The translations under genes and the position numbers were made by a program. A model generated the notes under the pieces. The model was given only the letters and a program-made list of their open reading frames with translations, was not told the origin of the DNA and searched no databases. A stretch of DNA of 64,000 nt from Candidatus Pantoea formicae. Lineage in GTDB: Bacteria > Pseudomonadota > Gammaproteobacteria > Enterobacterales > Enterobacteriaceae. The stretch spans positions 124,001 through 188,000 of the forward strand of contig NZ_VWXD01000006.1 in the NCBI RefSeq assembly GCF_011752625.1, given 5' to 3'. Below, in pieces: positions 1 through 8,093 of this stretch (the stretch's first letter is position 1; each line of letters starts with the position of its first letter).

Positions 1-798
1 GTCATCTCCCATCAGCCGCGCTTTCACCATCGCGTAACGTTCCCAGTCGCGACCCTGCTCCTGATAATAGTCTTCCAGCGCCGCAAAGCTCAGCACCAGT
101 GGGCCACTGTCACCAAAGGGACGCAGGCGCATATCCACACGATAAACAAAGCCATCAATGGTGGGCTGATCCAGCACTTTAATCAGGCGCTGGCCCATAC
201 GGGTGAAGAACTGAGCATTATCGAGTTCACGCCTTCCCCCTTTTGTCACACCATTTTCCGGCCAGGCAAAAATCAGGTCGATATCGGAAGAGAAATTGAG
301 TTCGCCACCGCCCAGTTTGCCCATGCCGAGAATCAACATCGGCTGCGCTTCGCCCGCTTCATTGCAAGGGGTGCCGAAATCACGGCTGCAATCCTGCCAC
401 ACCCAGTCACGCGCAGCAGCGATAAGTATTTCAGCCAACGTGCTGAGTTGCGTCAGACTCTGTTCGGTACTGGCATGTTGCAGTGCCTGCATCCAGGCAA
501 TACGCACCAGCATGTGACGACGGAACAGGCGTAGCTCACGCATCAGTGCGTTTTCATTATCCACACCCACCATCGCCTGAGCGAGCCAGCCTGCATAGTG
601 CTGCCACTCATCAGGTGCGGGCGGTTGCTGCTGGATCTGTTGCCACCACTCCGGGTGCTGCTGCAGGTTATCAACCACAAAGTCACTAAAGGTCAGCGCC
701 CCCGCCTGTTCTGGCGTAAAGGCTGACGGCGGCATATTCAACCGCTCTGCCACAATAGCTAATTGCGCCTGCATCAGCGCCGGTAACGGTAACAACAT
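1..798 (-). CDS. glnE: Glutamine synthetase adenylyltransferase/deadenylase, N-terminal part
   Basis: The minus-strand frame starts at an ATG preceded by a strong GGGAGGGGAG ribosome site and runs off the left window edge, so only the first 266 codons are present. GlnE adds or removes AMP on a tyrosine of glutamine synthetase in response to PII and glutamine. The visible part is the N-terminal deadenylylase half: a helical region rich in Q and W (HPEWWQQIQQQP) and then the nucleotidyltransferase signature GGGELNFSSDIDLIFAW around residues 165-182 with the paired aspartates. It lies 31 nt downstream of ygiF in the same direction, as in E. coli, so the two are probably cotranscribed. Identification is certain; the C-terminal adenylylase half is outside the window. 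Confidence 0.96.
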   Translation of the reverse strand, partial: MLLPLPALMQAQLAIVAERLNMPPSAFTPEQAGALTFSDFVVDNLQQHPEWWQQIQQQPPAPDEWQHYAGWLAQAMVGVDNENALMRELRLFRRHMLVRIAWMQALQHASTEQSLTQLSTLAEILIAAARDWVWQDCSRDFGTPCNEAGEAQPMLILGMGKLGGGELNFSSDIDLIFAWPENGVTKGGRRELDNAQFFTRMGQRLIKVLDQPTIDGFVYRVDMRLRPFGDSGPLVLSFAALEDYYQEQGRDWERYAMVKARLMGDD

Positions 799-829
799 CT
801 CCCCTCCCTGATTTATGTGTGCGTCGAGC

Positions 830-2140
830 CTAGCGTTTCACTCCGCTATTCAGCCAGAACGGCGATGGCCGAATGGCCAGGTTAACCAGCTGCAGCAATC
901 CGCGCTCTTGCTGGACGCGAATCGCATGCTGTAACTCCTGCCAGCCGGACAACCAGATATTCACCTCTTCGGCTGGATAGGCCCCAGCGAGTAGATGCAC
1001 CGCCAGAAGTTGGCGATTCAGACGCGTCAATTTGTCCTGGAATTCATTGAACAACTGCACATCGACAAATGTTTCTCTCAAGTCGGCAGCAATACGGCTG
1101 AGCATGATGTCACTGAAACGCTTGAACGATCCCTGCAACTTACTTTTGCTCTTGTCATCAAGCCAGTTCTGCCACTGTGACTCCACCAGCCAGTGAGTGA
1201 GTGCTAACTGAGCCTCGACGGAGATCGCCGAAAAACAAGCTGCTTCAGCATCGATATCAGTATCAGCAAGTAACGCATCCAACTGGGTCAGTTTCTGTCG
1301 CAAATCGCTACTTGCCTTGCGCGGTACTAGAGCACCAAATAGCGAAAACGCCTGGCGCAGCGTTTCGAGTGCTTCAACCACAGCCTCTTTTGCATCCTGA
1401 TTGCCGCGCAGCCACACCTCTTCATGGTATTGCCACTGATTAATCGCCACGGTCATGGCATTCACCATCCCCTGCTCCACGGTGGCTTTTGCGGCGATTC
1501 TTTGCAGAGGCAAGGCCCGTAACGGGCGTTCAGGATTGCCCTGAGCCAGCTGATAGCCTCGTGCCGCTTTGCTCAAACTGCCAAGACGCAGGCCGCCCGT
1601 GGTGATTAAGGCTTCCGCGAACTTGAGCATGTCGGCGCGCTGCCCACTTTTCAGCTCCAGCTCAACTTCATACAGCGGTTCAGTGAGCTCACCCGCAGCG
1701 ACTTCACCGCGGTCGAAAGCGACTTCAATTTCGCTCTCACCAAATTGGACCAGCCAGGCTTCACGCTGGAAGTGCGTGCTGAAAAGCGGCTGCAAGCGCT
1801 GCTGCAAGGCAGCAATGTCGGTGCCTTGTGGCCAAATTTCTGCTGGAAGCTGGGCGATATCCAGCTGAGGTTCCGTGAGATCGACATTATATTCAGGCCG
1901 CTGGTGCAGGCCGCCTACCGTTTTACCGGCGGCTTTCAGCGTCATTTCATAGCGCTGATCTACGCCTCGAATACGCAGGCCCATGTCCCAGCGACGTAGC
2001 TGATTATCATCGGTCTCAAAATAGATGTTGGTCAGTTCGCGCGCGGCGAAGTGCTGATGTGGCCAAACGGCAAGCTTTTCACCGAGTTTTTCGGCGGCTT
2101 GTGGTGTGGCAATGAACTTTAATTCGATTTCGATGGTCAT
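830..2140 (-). CDS. ygiF: Inorganic triphosphatase, CYTH-CHAD protein
   Basis: 436 residues, close to the 433 of E. coli YgiF. The N-terminal CYTH domain (about 1-200) opens with the diagnostic ExExK motif (EIELK, residues 4-8) followed by alternating charged strands (ETDDNQLRRWDMGLRIR) that line the tunnel for triphosphate and divalent metal. Residues about 220-430 form a helical CHAD domain, which in this family binds polyphosphate through basic residues. The known activity is hydrolysis of inorganic tripolyphosphate in the cytoplasm. It is divergent from ygiM across about 200 nt and sits directly upstream of glnE. The start is the only sensible ATG, since the ExExK motif must be near the N terminus. 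Confidence 0.95.
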   Translation of the reverse strand: MTIEIELKFIATPQAAEKLGEKLAVWPHQHFAARELTNIYFETDDNQLRRWDMGLRIRGVDQRYEMTLKAAGKTVGGLHQRPEYNVDLTEPQLDIAQLPAEIWPQGTDIAALQQRLQPLFSTHFQREAWLVQFGESEIEVAFDRGEVAAGELTEPLYEVELELKSGQRADMLKFAEALITTGGLRLGSLSKAARGYQLAQGNPERPLRALPLQRIAAKATVEQGMVNAMTVAINQWQYHEEVWLRGNQDAKEAVVEALETLRQAFSLFGALVPRKASSDLRQKLTQLDALLADTDIDAEAACFSAISVEAQLALTHWLVESQWQNWLDDKSKSKLQGSFKRFSDIMLSRIAADLRETFVDVQLFNEFQDKLTRLNRQLLAVHLLAGAYPAEEVNIWLSGWQELQHAIRVQQERGLLQLVNLAIRPSPFWLNSGVKR

Positions 2141-2344
2141 AATTTTTTATTCAATACGCTGCTGGCACTTACGAGTTTAATCTGGCGAAGAGTAATGCAC
2201 CCGAAGCCCGCTGTCTCTGCTTTCTTGTGCTTTTACGACCCTTTTCGCATTGGATTGAGACCAGGATAGTTCTCATTCAGATTTTTGAGAAGCGTCCCCA
2301 GACTGTGCCGGTAAATTTACGCCATTAAGAAAAAACGATATCGA

Positions 2345-2968
2345 ATGAAAAAAATCACTCTCGCTGCTCTTTCTTTGCTGGCTTTTAGTGCCATCGCCCC
2401 CGTTCATGCTGCTGACGAAAAGCGTTATATCTCCGATGAATTATCCACTTGGGTACGCAGCGGTCCAGGCGATCAGTATCGTCTGATTGGCAAGCTGAAT
2501 GCCGGAGAGGAAGTCACACTGTTGCAAGTTAACAACGATTCGCAATATGGTCAGATTCGTGATGCCGAAGGGAAAACCAACTGGATCCCGCTGTCCCAGT
2601 TGAGTGCCGAACCTAGCCTGCGCACCCGCGTGCCGCAGCTGGAGCAACAGGTTAAAGATCTCACCGCCAAGCTGGCAAACATCGACAACAGCTGGAACCA
2701 GCGCACTTCTGAAATGCAGAATAAAGTCGCGAACAGCGATGGCACGATTGATGGCCTGAAAGCCGAGAATCAGAAATTGAAAAATGAGCTGATTGTCGCG
2801 CAGAAGAAAGTCAGCGCCGCTAACGTCCAACTGGATGACAAACAGCGCACCATCATCATGCAGTGGTTCATGTACGGCGGCGGCGTGCTAGGTGTGGGCT
2901 TACTGCTTGGTTTGGTGTTGCCGCATATGGTGCCGCGCCGCAAGAAAAACGATCGCTGGATGAACTAA
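2345..2968 (+). CDS. ygiM: SH3 domain protein, membrane anchored (YgiM)
   Basis: 207 residues. A Sec signal peptide (MKKITLAALSLLAFSAIAPVHA, cleavage after AHA-like VHA near residue 23) is followed by a bacterial SH3 domain (about 26-90, containing WVRSGPGDQYRLIGKLNAGEEV and WIPLSQL), a coiled coil (about 95-165, RTRVPQLEQQVKDL onward), one transmembrane helix (about 170-192, GGGVLGVGLLLGLVLPHM) and a short basic tail. The topology places the SH3 domain in the periplasm. The TIGR04211 family has no proven biochemical role; SH3b domains commonly bind peptidoglycan or protein partners. It precedes cca as in E. coli. Confidence 0.92.
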   Translation: MKKITLAALSLLAFSAIAPVHAADEKRYISDELSTWVRSGPGDQYRLIGKLNAGEEVTLLQVNNDSQYGQIRDAEGKTNWIPLSQLSAEPSLRTRVPQLEQQVKDLTAKLANIDNSWNQRTSEMQNKVANSDGTIDGLKAENQKLKNELIVAQKKVSAANVQLDDKQRTIIMQWFMYGGGVLGVGLLLGLVLPHMVPRRKKNDRWMN

Positions 2969-3109
2969 ACACCCACGTCGATTTGTCGTTTTCTTTCAGG
3001 GGATCGTAAGATGCCCCTTTCGGCGTGCCCGATTTTTAACCAAAGTATGCAACAATAAAGCAACATGCGTGCTTCGCGCGCAGATTTTCATTGCCTCTGG
3101 AGTAGTTGA

Positions 3110-4342
3110 GTGAAGACGTTTCTGGTCGGTGGCGCAGTGCGTGATGCCTTACTGCGTTTGCCGGTAAAAGATAGAGATTGGGTCGTTGTCGGCGCCACGC
3201 CCGACAATATGCTGGAGCAGGGTTATCAGCAGGTTGGCCGTGACTTTCCGGTTTTTTTGCATCCTCGCAGCCGCGAAGAGTATGCGCTGGCGCGCACCGA
3301 GCGTAAAAATGGCAAGGGTTATACCGGCTTTGTGACGCAGTTCGCCCCGGATGTCACGCTTGAGCAGGATTTGCAGCGCCGCGATCTCACCATCAATGCC
3401 ATTGCGCAAGCTGACGACGGCAGCCTGATTGACCCTTATCATGGTCAACAGGATCTGGCGAGCCGCACGCTGCGTCATGTGTCCTCGGCATTCAATGAAG
3501 ATCCGCTGCGTGTACTGCGCGTGGCGCGTTTTGCCGCCCGCTTTGCCCATCTCAATTTCCGCGTGGCAGATGAAACACAAGCCTTAATGCGTGAGATGGC
3601 CGAAAGCGGCGAGCTGGCTGACCTTACCGCAGAACGAGTCTGGAAAGAGACCGAGAAGGCGCTGCTGACACGCAATCCGCAGGTCTATTTTCAGGTACTG
3701 CGTGACTGTGGCGCATTGCAGGTGCTTTTCCCGGAGCTGGATGCGTTGTATGGCATCCCCGCCCCCATCAAATGGCATCCTGAGATCGATACGGGCGTGC
3801 ACGCACTCATGACACTGACGATGTCGGCGGTGCTTTCCGATGAGTTGGATGTTCGCTTCGCCACGCTGTTCCACGATGTGGGTAAAGCGCTCACGCCACC
3901 GGAGAAATGGCCGAGCCATCATGGCCATGGCTTAGCCGGTGTACCGATTGTTGAAGCGCTCTGCCAGCGTTTACGCGTGCCCAATCAGGTGCGTGACCTG
4001 GCGCTGATCGTGACCGAATTCCACGATATCGTACACACCATCGAGCGTCAGTCTGCGGAGTCGCTAATTGCCCTGTTTGACCGTATCGATGCATGGCGTA
4101 AACCCGATCGCGTGGAGAAAATGGCCTTGACCAGTGAAGCCGATGCACGTGGTCGCGCCGGGTTGGAAAGCATGGCTTATCCGCAGGGTGATTATTTGCG
4201 CCAGGCGTTTACGCTGGCTCAGGCGGTGCCAACCAAGGATGTCGTCGCTGCGGGCTTTAAAGGCCCAGCGGTACGGGAGGAGTTGACACGTCGTCGGGTG
4301 ATTGCGGTGCAGGAAGGATTAATCAACGCGCGGCCAGACTAA
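3110..4342 (+). CDS. cca: Multifunctional CCA tRNA nucleotidyltransferase / phosphohydrolase
   Basis: 410 residues, compared with 412 in E. coli. It builds or repairs the 3' CCA end of tRNA from CTP and ATP. The start is a GTG, fixed because the class II nucleotidyltransferase motif GGAVRD follows at residues 7-12, with the family's KDRDWVVVG metal-binding segment at about 20-28 and RRDLTINAIA at about 95. The C-terminal HD domain has LFHDVGKALTPPEKWPSHHGHG (about 252-275), the seat of the 2',3'-cyclic phosphodiesterase and phosphatase activities seen in gamma-proteobacteria. It is convergent with uppP; a 10-bp hairpin overlaps its stop codon. Confidence 0.97.
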   Translation: MKTFLVGGAVRDALLRLPVKDRDWVVVGATPDNMLEQGYQQVGRDFPVFLHPRSREEYALARTERKNGKGYTGFVTQFAPDVTLEQDLQRRDLTINAIAQADDGSLIDPYHGQQDLASRTLRHVSSAFNEDPLRVLRVARFAARFAHLNFRVADETQALMREMAESGELADLTAERVWKETEKALLTRNPQVYFQVLRDCGALQVLFPELDALYGIPAPIKWHPEIDTGVHALMTLTMSAVLSDELDVRFATLFHDVGKALTPPEKWPSHHGHGLAGVPIVEALCQRLRVPNQVRDLALIVTEFHDIVHTIERQSAESLIALFDRIDAWRKPDRVEKMALTSEADARGRAGLESMAYPQGDYLRQAFTLAQAVPTKDVVAAGFKGPAVREELTRRRVIAVQEGLINARPD

Positions 4343-4352
4343 CTGGCCGCGC
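4328..4352. terminator. Hairpin between convergent cca and uppP
   Basis: A perfect 10-bp inverted repeat (GCGCGGCCAG / CTGGCCGCGC, loop ACTAA) contains the cca stop codon and lies 8 bp from the uppP stop. It has no clear U-tract, so it may protect or separate the two 3' ends rather than act as a classical terminator. Confidence 0.5.
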
Positions 4353-4360
4353 GCCGAGCT

Positions 4361-5182
4361 TTACATGAACAGCGCGTACACCGCCGCCGCCACGATGAAG
4401 CGATAGATGGCGAAGGACACAAACGAGATACGCTTAATCAGTTCCAGGAACACTTTGATTGCCAACAGCGCGACCACAAAGGCGGTCACGAAGCCCACGG
4501 CAAACATCGGGAAATCCTGCATGGTCAGGAAGCTCATGCTTTTGTAGAGATCCAACACCGTCGCGCCCATCATCATCGGAACGGCCAGGATGAACGAAAA
4601 CTCCGAGGCCGCATAGCGGCTTACACCCATTAACATACCGCCAGAAATGGTGGCACCTGAGCGTGAGAAGCCCGGCCACAGCGCCAGACACTGGAAGCAA
4701 CCAATCATAAATGCCTGGCGATAGGTGATATCGTCAATGCCCACCGCTTTCGGCTGCTTGGGTTTAAAGAACTCTGCCGCCAGCAGCAGCACGCCGCCAA
4801 CCACCAGCGCGTACATCACGTTAATCGGATTAAACAGGCTTTTGATTTGATCGTGCAGCACCAGACCAATCACCACCGCAGGCACCATACCTAACAGAAT
4901 ATGGATCAGCGTCAGTTTTCCGGTTCCTGTGCCTTCATGTGGCTCTTTGCCGAAGTGAATGCCAATCAAACCAAACAGACGACGCCAGAACATCACCACA
5001 ACAGCCAAAATCGAACCCAGCTGAATCACCACTTCAAAGGTTTCGGCGGTTTGGCCTTCAAAACCCAGCAGGTGGCCAACAATAATCATGTGGCCCGTTG
5101 AAGAGACCGGCAGGAATTCCGTGAGGCCTTCCACAACCCCCAGGATTGCAGCGACCCATAGCTGATGAATATCTGCCATCAA
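4361..5182 (-). CDS. uppP: Undecaprenyl-diphosphate phosphatase
   Basis: 273 residues, as in E. coli BacA/UppP. This integral membrane enzyme dephosphorylates undecaprenyl pyrophosphate to the lipid carrier used for peptidoglycan, O-antigen and teichoic-like polymers, and gives bacitracin tolerance. The catalytic segment EGLTEFLPVSSTGHMII (about 18-34) and the second motif PGFSRSGATISGG (about 165-178) are intact. About eight hydrophobic helices cover the whole length. The start ATG is preceded by a GGATAGAGGAAAA ribosome site. It is downstream of folB but separated from it by a minus-strand terminator, so it probably has its own promoter. Confidence 0.97.
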   Translation of the reverse strand: MMADIHQLWVAAILGVVEGLTEFLPVSSTGHMIIVGHLLGFEGQTAETFEVVIQLGSILAVVVMFWRRLFGLIGIHFGKEPHEGTGTGKLTLIHILLGMVPAVVIGLVLHDQIKSLFNPINVMYALVVGGVLLLAAEFFKPKQPKAVGIDDITYRQAFMIGCFQCLALWPGFSRSGATISGGMLMGVSRYAASEFSFILAVPMMMGATVLDLYKSMSFLTMQDFPMFAVGFVTAFVVALLAIKVFLELIKRISFVSFAIYRFIVAAAVYALFM

Positions 5183-5209
5183 AATTTTCCTCTATCCGTT
5201 TTAAACAGT

Positions 5210-5238
5210 AAAAAGGCGGTCGCAAGGTGCTACCGCCT
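5210..5238 (-). terminator. Rho-independent terminator downstream of folB
   Basis: On the minus strand AGGCGGT-11 nt-ACCGCCT is followed by TTTT, a 7-bp GC-rich stem with a U run. It lies between folB and the uppP start, so it should end folB transcription. Confidence 0.7.
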
Positions 5239-5369
5239 AAAATTATGCCTGCGCCACGCTGAAGGAAACCTTAAGAAAATCGGTCACTTCGCGTCCGATA
5301 GCGCAACGGCCTCAAGTGAGACACACCATAATTTGGTTTGGTTTCATTGTGATGGCAATCACGGAGGAT

Positions 5370-5729
5370 TTATTTAGGAATAGTCCCGCGCTCGATACGC
5401 ACGCCAACCGTCGCCGCCTGGGCCACTGCGCCTGGTTTTCCGACCTTAATGCGCACACCCGGCGTTTTGAAACGATTCATCAACAGATCGGCAATTTCTT
5501 CCGCCACGCGTTCCACCAAAGCAAAGCGTTGGCCCTGTAGATGATTGAGGATCGCTTCAGTGACATCTGCGTAGCTCAAACAGTCATTAACATCGTCGCT
5601 AATCGCCGCACGGCGGTTGTCCCACGCCATTTCGACATCGAGCACCAGCTTTTGCTGCATGCCCTGCTCCCAGTCGTAAACGCCAATAGTGGTGAACACG
5701 GTGAGTTGTTCTATAAATACGATATCCAT
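5370..5729 (-). CDS. folB: Dihydroneopterin aldolase (bifunctional, 7,8-dihydroneopterin epimerase)
   Basis: 119 residues, normal for the family (E. coli 122). It converts 7,8-dihydroneopterin to 6-hydroxymethyl-dihydropterin and glycolaldehyde in folate synthesis. Family features are visible: FTTIGVYDWEQGMQQKLVLDVEM near the N terminus, the pterin-binding DDVNDCLSYADV, the glutamate-containing segment FALVERVAEEIADLLM and the C-terminal KVGKPGAV with its conserved lysine. It is divergent from plsY, as in other Enterobacterales. Confidence 0.96.
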   Translation of the reverse strand: MDIVFIEQLTVFTTIGVYDWEQGMQQKLVLDVEMAWDNRRAAISDDVNDCLSYADVTEAILNHLQGQRFALVERVAEEIADLLMNRFKTPGVRIKVGKPGAVAQAATVGVRIERGTIPK

Positions 5730-5836
5730 GATGTCAGTCTCTGTTTTTGGCTAAGCCGGATACCACTTCCGGCGGATTATGCGTATTATCCACGCTTATC
5801 GAGAACAAAACGACCCAAAAGGAACGGTACGAAGCT

Positions 5837-6436
5837 ATGAGTGCTATCGCGCTTGGTATGATTATTTTCGCGTATCTTTGCGGCTCGATTTCCAGTGCGA
5901 TCCTGGTTTGTAAACTCGCGCGTTTACCCGATCCGCGTACCGCTGGATCCGGCAACCCTGGTGCGACCAACGTGTTGCGTATCGGCGGTAAAGCCGCTGC
6001 CGCTGCAGTCCTGATTTTCGACGTTGCCAAAGGGATGATTCCGGTGTGGATCGCTTACCTGCTGCACGTCACGCCGATATATCTCGGCTTAACGGCGATT
6101 GCGGCTTGCCTCGGCCATATCTATCCGGTGTTCTTCCGTTTTCGCGGCGGTAAGGGCGTCGCCACGGCGTTTGGCGCTATCGCACCGATTGGCTGGGATT
6201 TGACGGGATTGATGACCGGCACTTGGTTGCTGACGGTGCTGCTGAGTGGCTACTCTTCATTAGGCGCGATAGTGAGTGCGCTGATCGCTCCGTTTTATGT
6301 GTGGTGGTTCAAACCCCAATTCACTTTCCCGGTTTCGATGCTCTCCTGTTTGATTCTGCTGCGTCATCACGACAATATCCAGCGCCTGTGGCGCGGCCAG
6401 GAAAACAAGATCTGGAAGCGGAAGAAGAAGAAATAA
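5837..6436 (+). CDS. plsY: Glycerol-3-phosphate acyltransferase (acyl-phosphate dependent)
   Basis: 199 residues from the ATG chosen here. An in-frame upstream extension to 5747 exists, but the E. coli protein begins with the same MSAIA sequence and the upstream segment lies in the folB promoter region. PlsY transfers an acyl group from acyl phosphate to sn-glycerol-3-phosphate at the inner membrane, the first step of phospholipid synthesis. Three conserved motifs are present: GSGNPGATNVLR (about 37-48), the glycine-rich FRFRGGKGVATAFG (about 98-111) and the C-terminal LRHHDNIQRLWRGQENK. About five transmembrane helices and a lysine-rich tail follow the family pattern. Confidence 0.95.
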   Translation: MSAIALGMIIFAYLCGSISSAILVCKLARLPDPRTAGSGNPGATNVLRIGGKAAAAAVLIFDVAKGMIPVWIAYLLHVTPIYLGLTAIAACLGHIYPVFFRFRGGKGVATAFGAIAPIGWDLTGLMTGTWLLTVLLSGYSSLGAIVSALIAPFYVWWFKPQFTFPVSMLSCLILLRHHDNIQRLWRGQENKIWKRKKKK

Positions 6437-6464
6437 AAAAAACCGGCGCGAAGCCGGTTTTTTC
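6435..6464. terminator. Bidirectional terminator between plsY and tsaD
   Basis: A stem AACCGGC-GCGAA-GCCGGTT is flanked by an A-tract on the left and TTTTTT on the right, so it can terminate plsY on the plus strand and tsaD on the minus strand. Confidence 0.85.
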
Positions 6465-6467
6465 GTT

Positions 6468-7481
6468 TTAGATGGCGGGCAGTTCTGCCAGTGGCCAGCG
6501 AGGCCGTACACTCACGCCCAACTCACCGCGCGTTCCGCCTTTCAGCCGCACCATCCCTGCATAGGCGATCATGGCACCGTTATCCGTACAGAATTCCGGA
6601 CGGGCGTAGAACACCTCACCACCGCGCTTCTGCATCATTTCAGCCATACGCTCACGCAGCGTGCGGTTCGCACTCACACCACCGGCGATCACCAGGCGTT
6701 TAAAGCCGGTTTGCTCCAGCGCACGTTTGCACTTAATCATTAAGGTATCGACCACCGCATCTTCAAATGCACGGGCGATATCGGCGCGCGCCTGCTCATC
6801 GCCTGCATGCTCACGAATGGTGTTGGCAGCAAAGGTTTTCAGGCCGGAGAAACTGAAGTCTAAGCCTGGACGATCGGTCATCGGACGCGGGAATTTGAAA
6901 CGGCCCGGCGTCCCCTGCTGCGCCATACGTGAAAGCATGGGGCCACCAGGATAATCCAAACCCAGCAGCTTGGCGGTTTTGTCGAAAGCTTCACCAGCGG
7001 CATCGTCAATCGATTCACCCAGCAAGGTATATTCACCGATGCCAGTGACGCTGATTAACTGAGTGTGGCCGCCTGACACCAACAACGCGACAAACGGAAA
7101 TTCCGGTGGATTGTCTTCCAGCATCGGCGCCAGCAAATGGCCTTCCATATGATGGACCGGTACGGCGGGCACGTTCCATGCAAACGCCAGCGCACGACCA
7201 ATAGTCGCACCCACCAGCAGCGCTCCGACCAAACCCGGACCTGCGGTGTAGGCCACCGCATCAATTTGTTTCGCTTCCAGTCCGGCTTCTTTAAGCGCGG
7301 CCTGAATTAGCGGTACCGTTTTACGCACGTGGTCGCGCGATGCCAGTTCTGGCACCACTCCACCGTAGTCGGCGTGCAGTTTCACCTGGCTATATAGTTG
7401 ATTCGCCAACAAACCGGAGGCATCGTCATAGATCGCGATGCCGGTTTCATCGCAGGACGTTTCAATACCCAGAACTCGCAT
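6468..7481 (-). CDS. tsaD: tRNA N6-adenosine threonylcarbamoyltransferase
   Basis: 337 residues from the ATG at 7481 (MRVLGIETSCDETGIAIY), exactly the E. coli length; a longer in-frame extension upstream is spurious because it crosses the rpsU promoter region. TsaD transfers the threonylcarbamoyl group to A37 of ANN-decoding tRNAs, with TsaB, TsaE and TsaC. The ASKHA-type ATPase fold is shown by the metal-binding VHHMEGH, the nucleotide loops SGGHTQL and FSFSGLK, IAGGVSANR and the C-terminal PEFCTDNGAMIAYAG. It is divergent from the rpsU-dnaG-rpoD operon, a conserved arrangement. Confidence 0.97.
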   Translation of the reverse strand: MRVLGIETSCDETGIAIYDDASGLLANQLYSQVKLHADYGGVVPELASRDHVRKTVPLIQAALKEAGLEAKQIDAVAYTAGPGLVGALLVGATIGRALAFAWNVPAVPVHHMEGHLLAPMLEDNPPEFPFVALLVSGGHTQLISVTGIGEYTLLGESIDDAAGEAFDKTAKLLGLDYPGGPMLSRMAQQGTPGRFKFPRPMTDRPGLDFSFSGLKTFAANTIREHAGDEQARADIARAFEDAVVDTLMIKCKRALEQTGFKRLVIAGGVSANRTLRERMAEMMQKRGGEVFYARPEFCTDNGAMIAYAGMVRLKGGTRGELGVSVRPRWPLAELPAI

Positions 7482-7563
7482 AGCTTTTATCACCCTCTTC
7501 TTGCGGCGCGCAGTGTAGCACAGGGGAATCACACGCTGGACGACTTTGCCAGGAAAAAGTGTT

Positions 7564-7592
7564 TTTCTGTCGCACAAAGAGTGCGCTATACT
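7564..7592 (+). promoter_or_regulatory. Candidate sigma70 promoter of the rpsU operon
   Basis: A TATACT -10 hexamer (7587-7592) lies 17 nt after a weak TTTCTG -35, about 170 nt upstream of rpsU. The -10 is good and the -35 poor; other promoters may contribute. Confidence 0.4.
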
Positions 7593-7705
7593 CCACGGCC
7601 TGAAAAAACCGGCAGCCGCGATGGCATATGTCTCTGTTGGTTCTAAATTGTTCATGGTGCTTTACAAGTCAGCTACGGCTGGAGTAAAATGCTGCACCAT
7701 TTTAA

Positions 7706-7975
<270 letters not shown>

Positions 7976-7978
7976 TTT

Positions 7979-8064
7979 CTTTCGGAAGTTCGCTTCCGCC
8001 GCGTGTTAAACGCAGACAGAGTCAAGTAAGAGGCCGTGCTTTCCGAAAGGAAGCGCGGCTTGTT
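7979..8064 (+). terminator. Attenuator region between rpsU and dnaG with alternative hairpins
   Basis: Two local hairpins are visible: CGGAAG-TTCG-CTTCCG (7983-7998, a UUCG tetraloop) and GCCGTGCTTTCC-GAAA-GGAAGCGCGGC (8034-8059) followed by TTGTT. In E. coli a terminator in this spacer lowers dnaG relative to rpsU. The segment 7979-7988 can also pair with 8040-8049 over ten base pairs including one G-U, which would exclude both local hairpins. Confidence 0.65.
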
Positions 8065-8093
8065 GCCGTTTATGAGCTGAAAAACCGGGGCTT

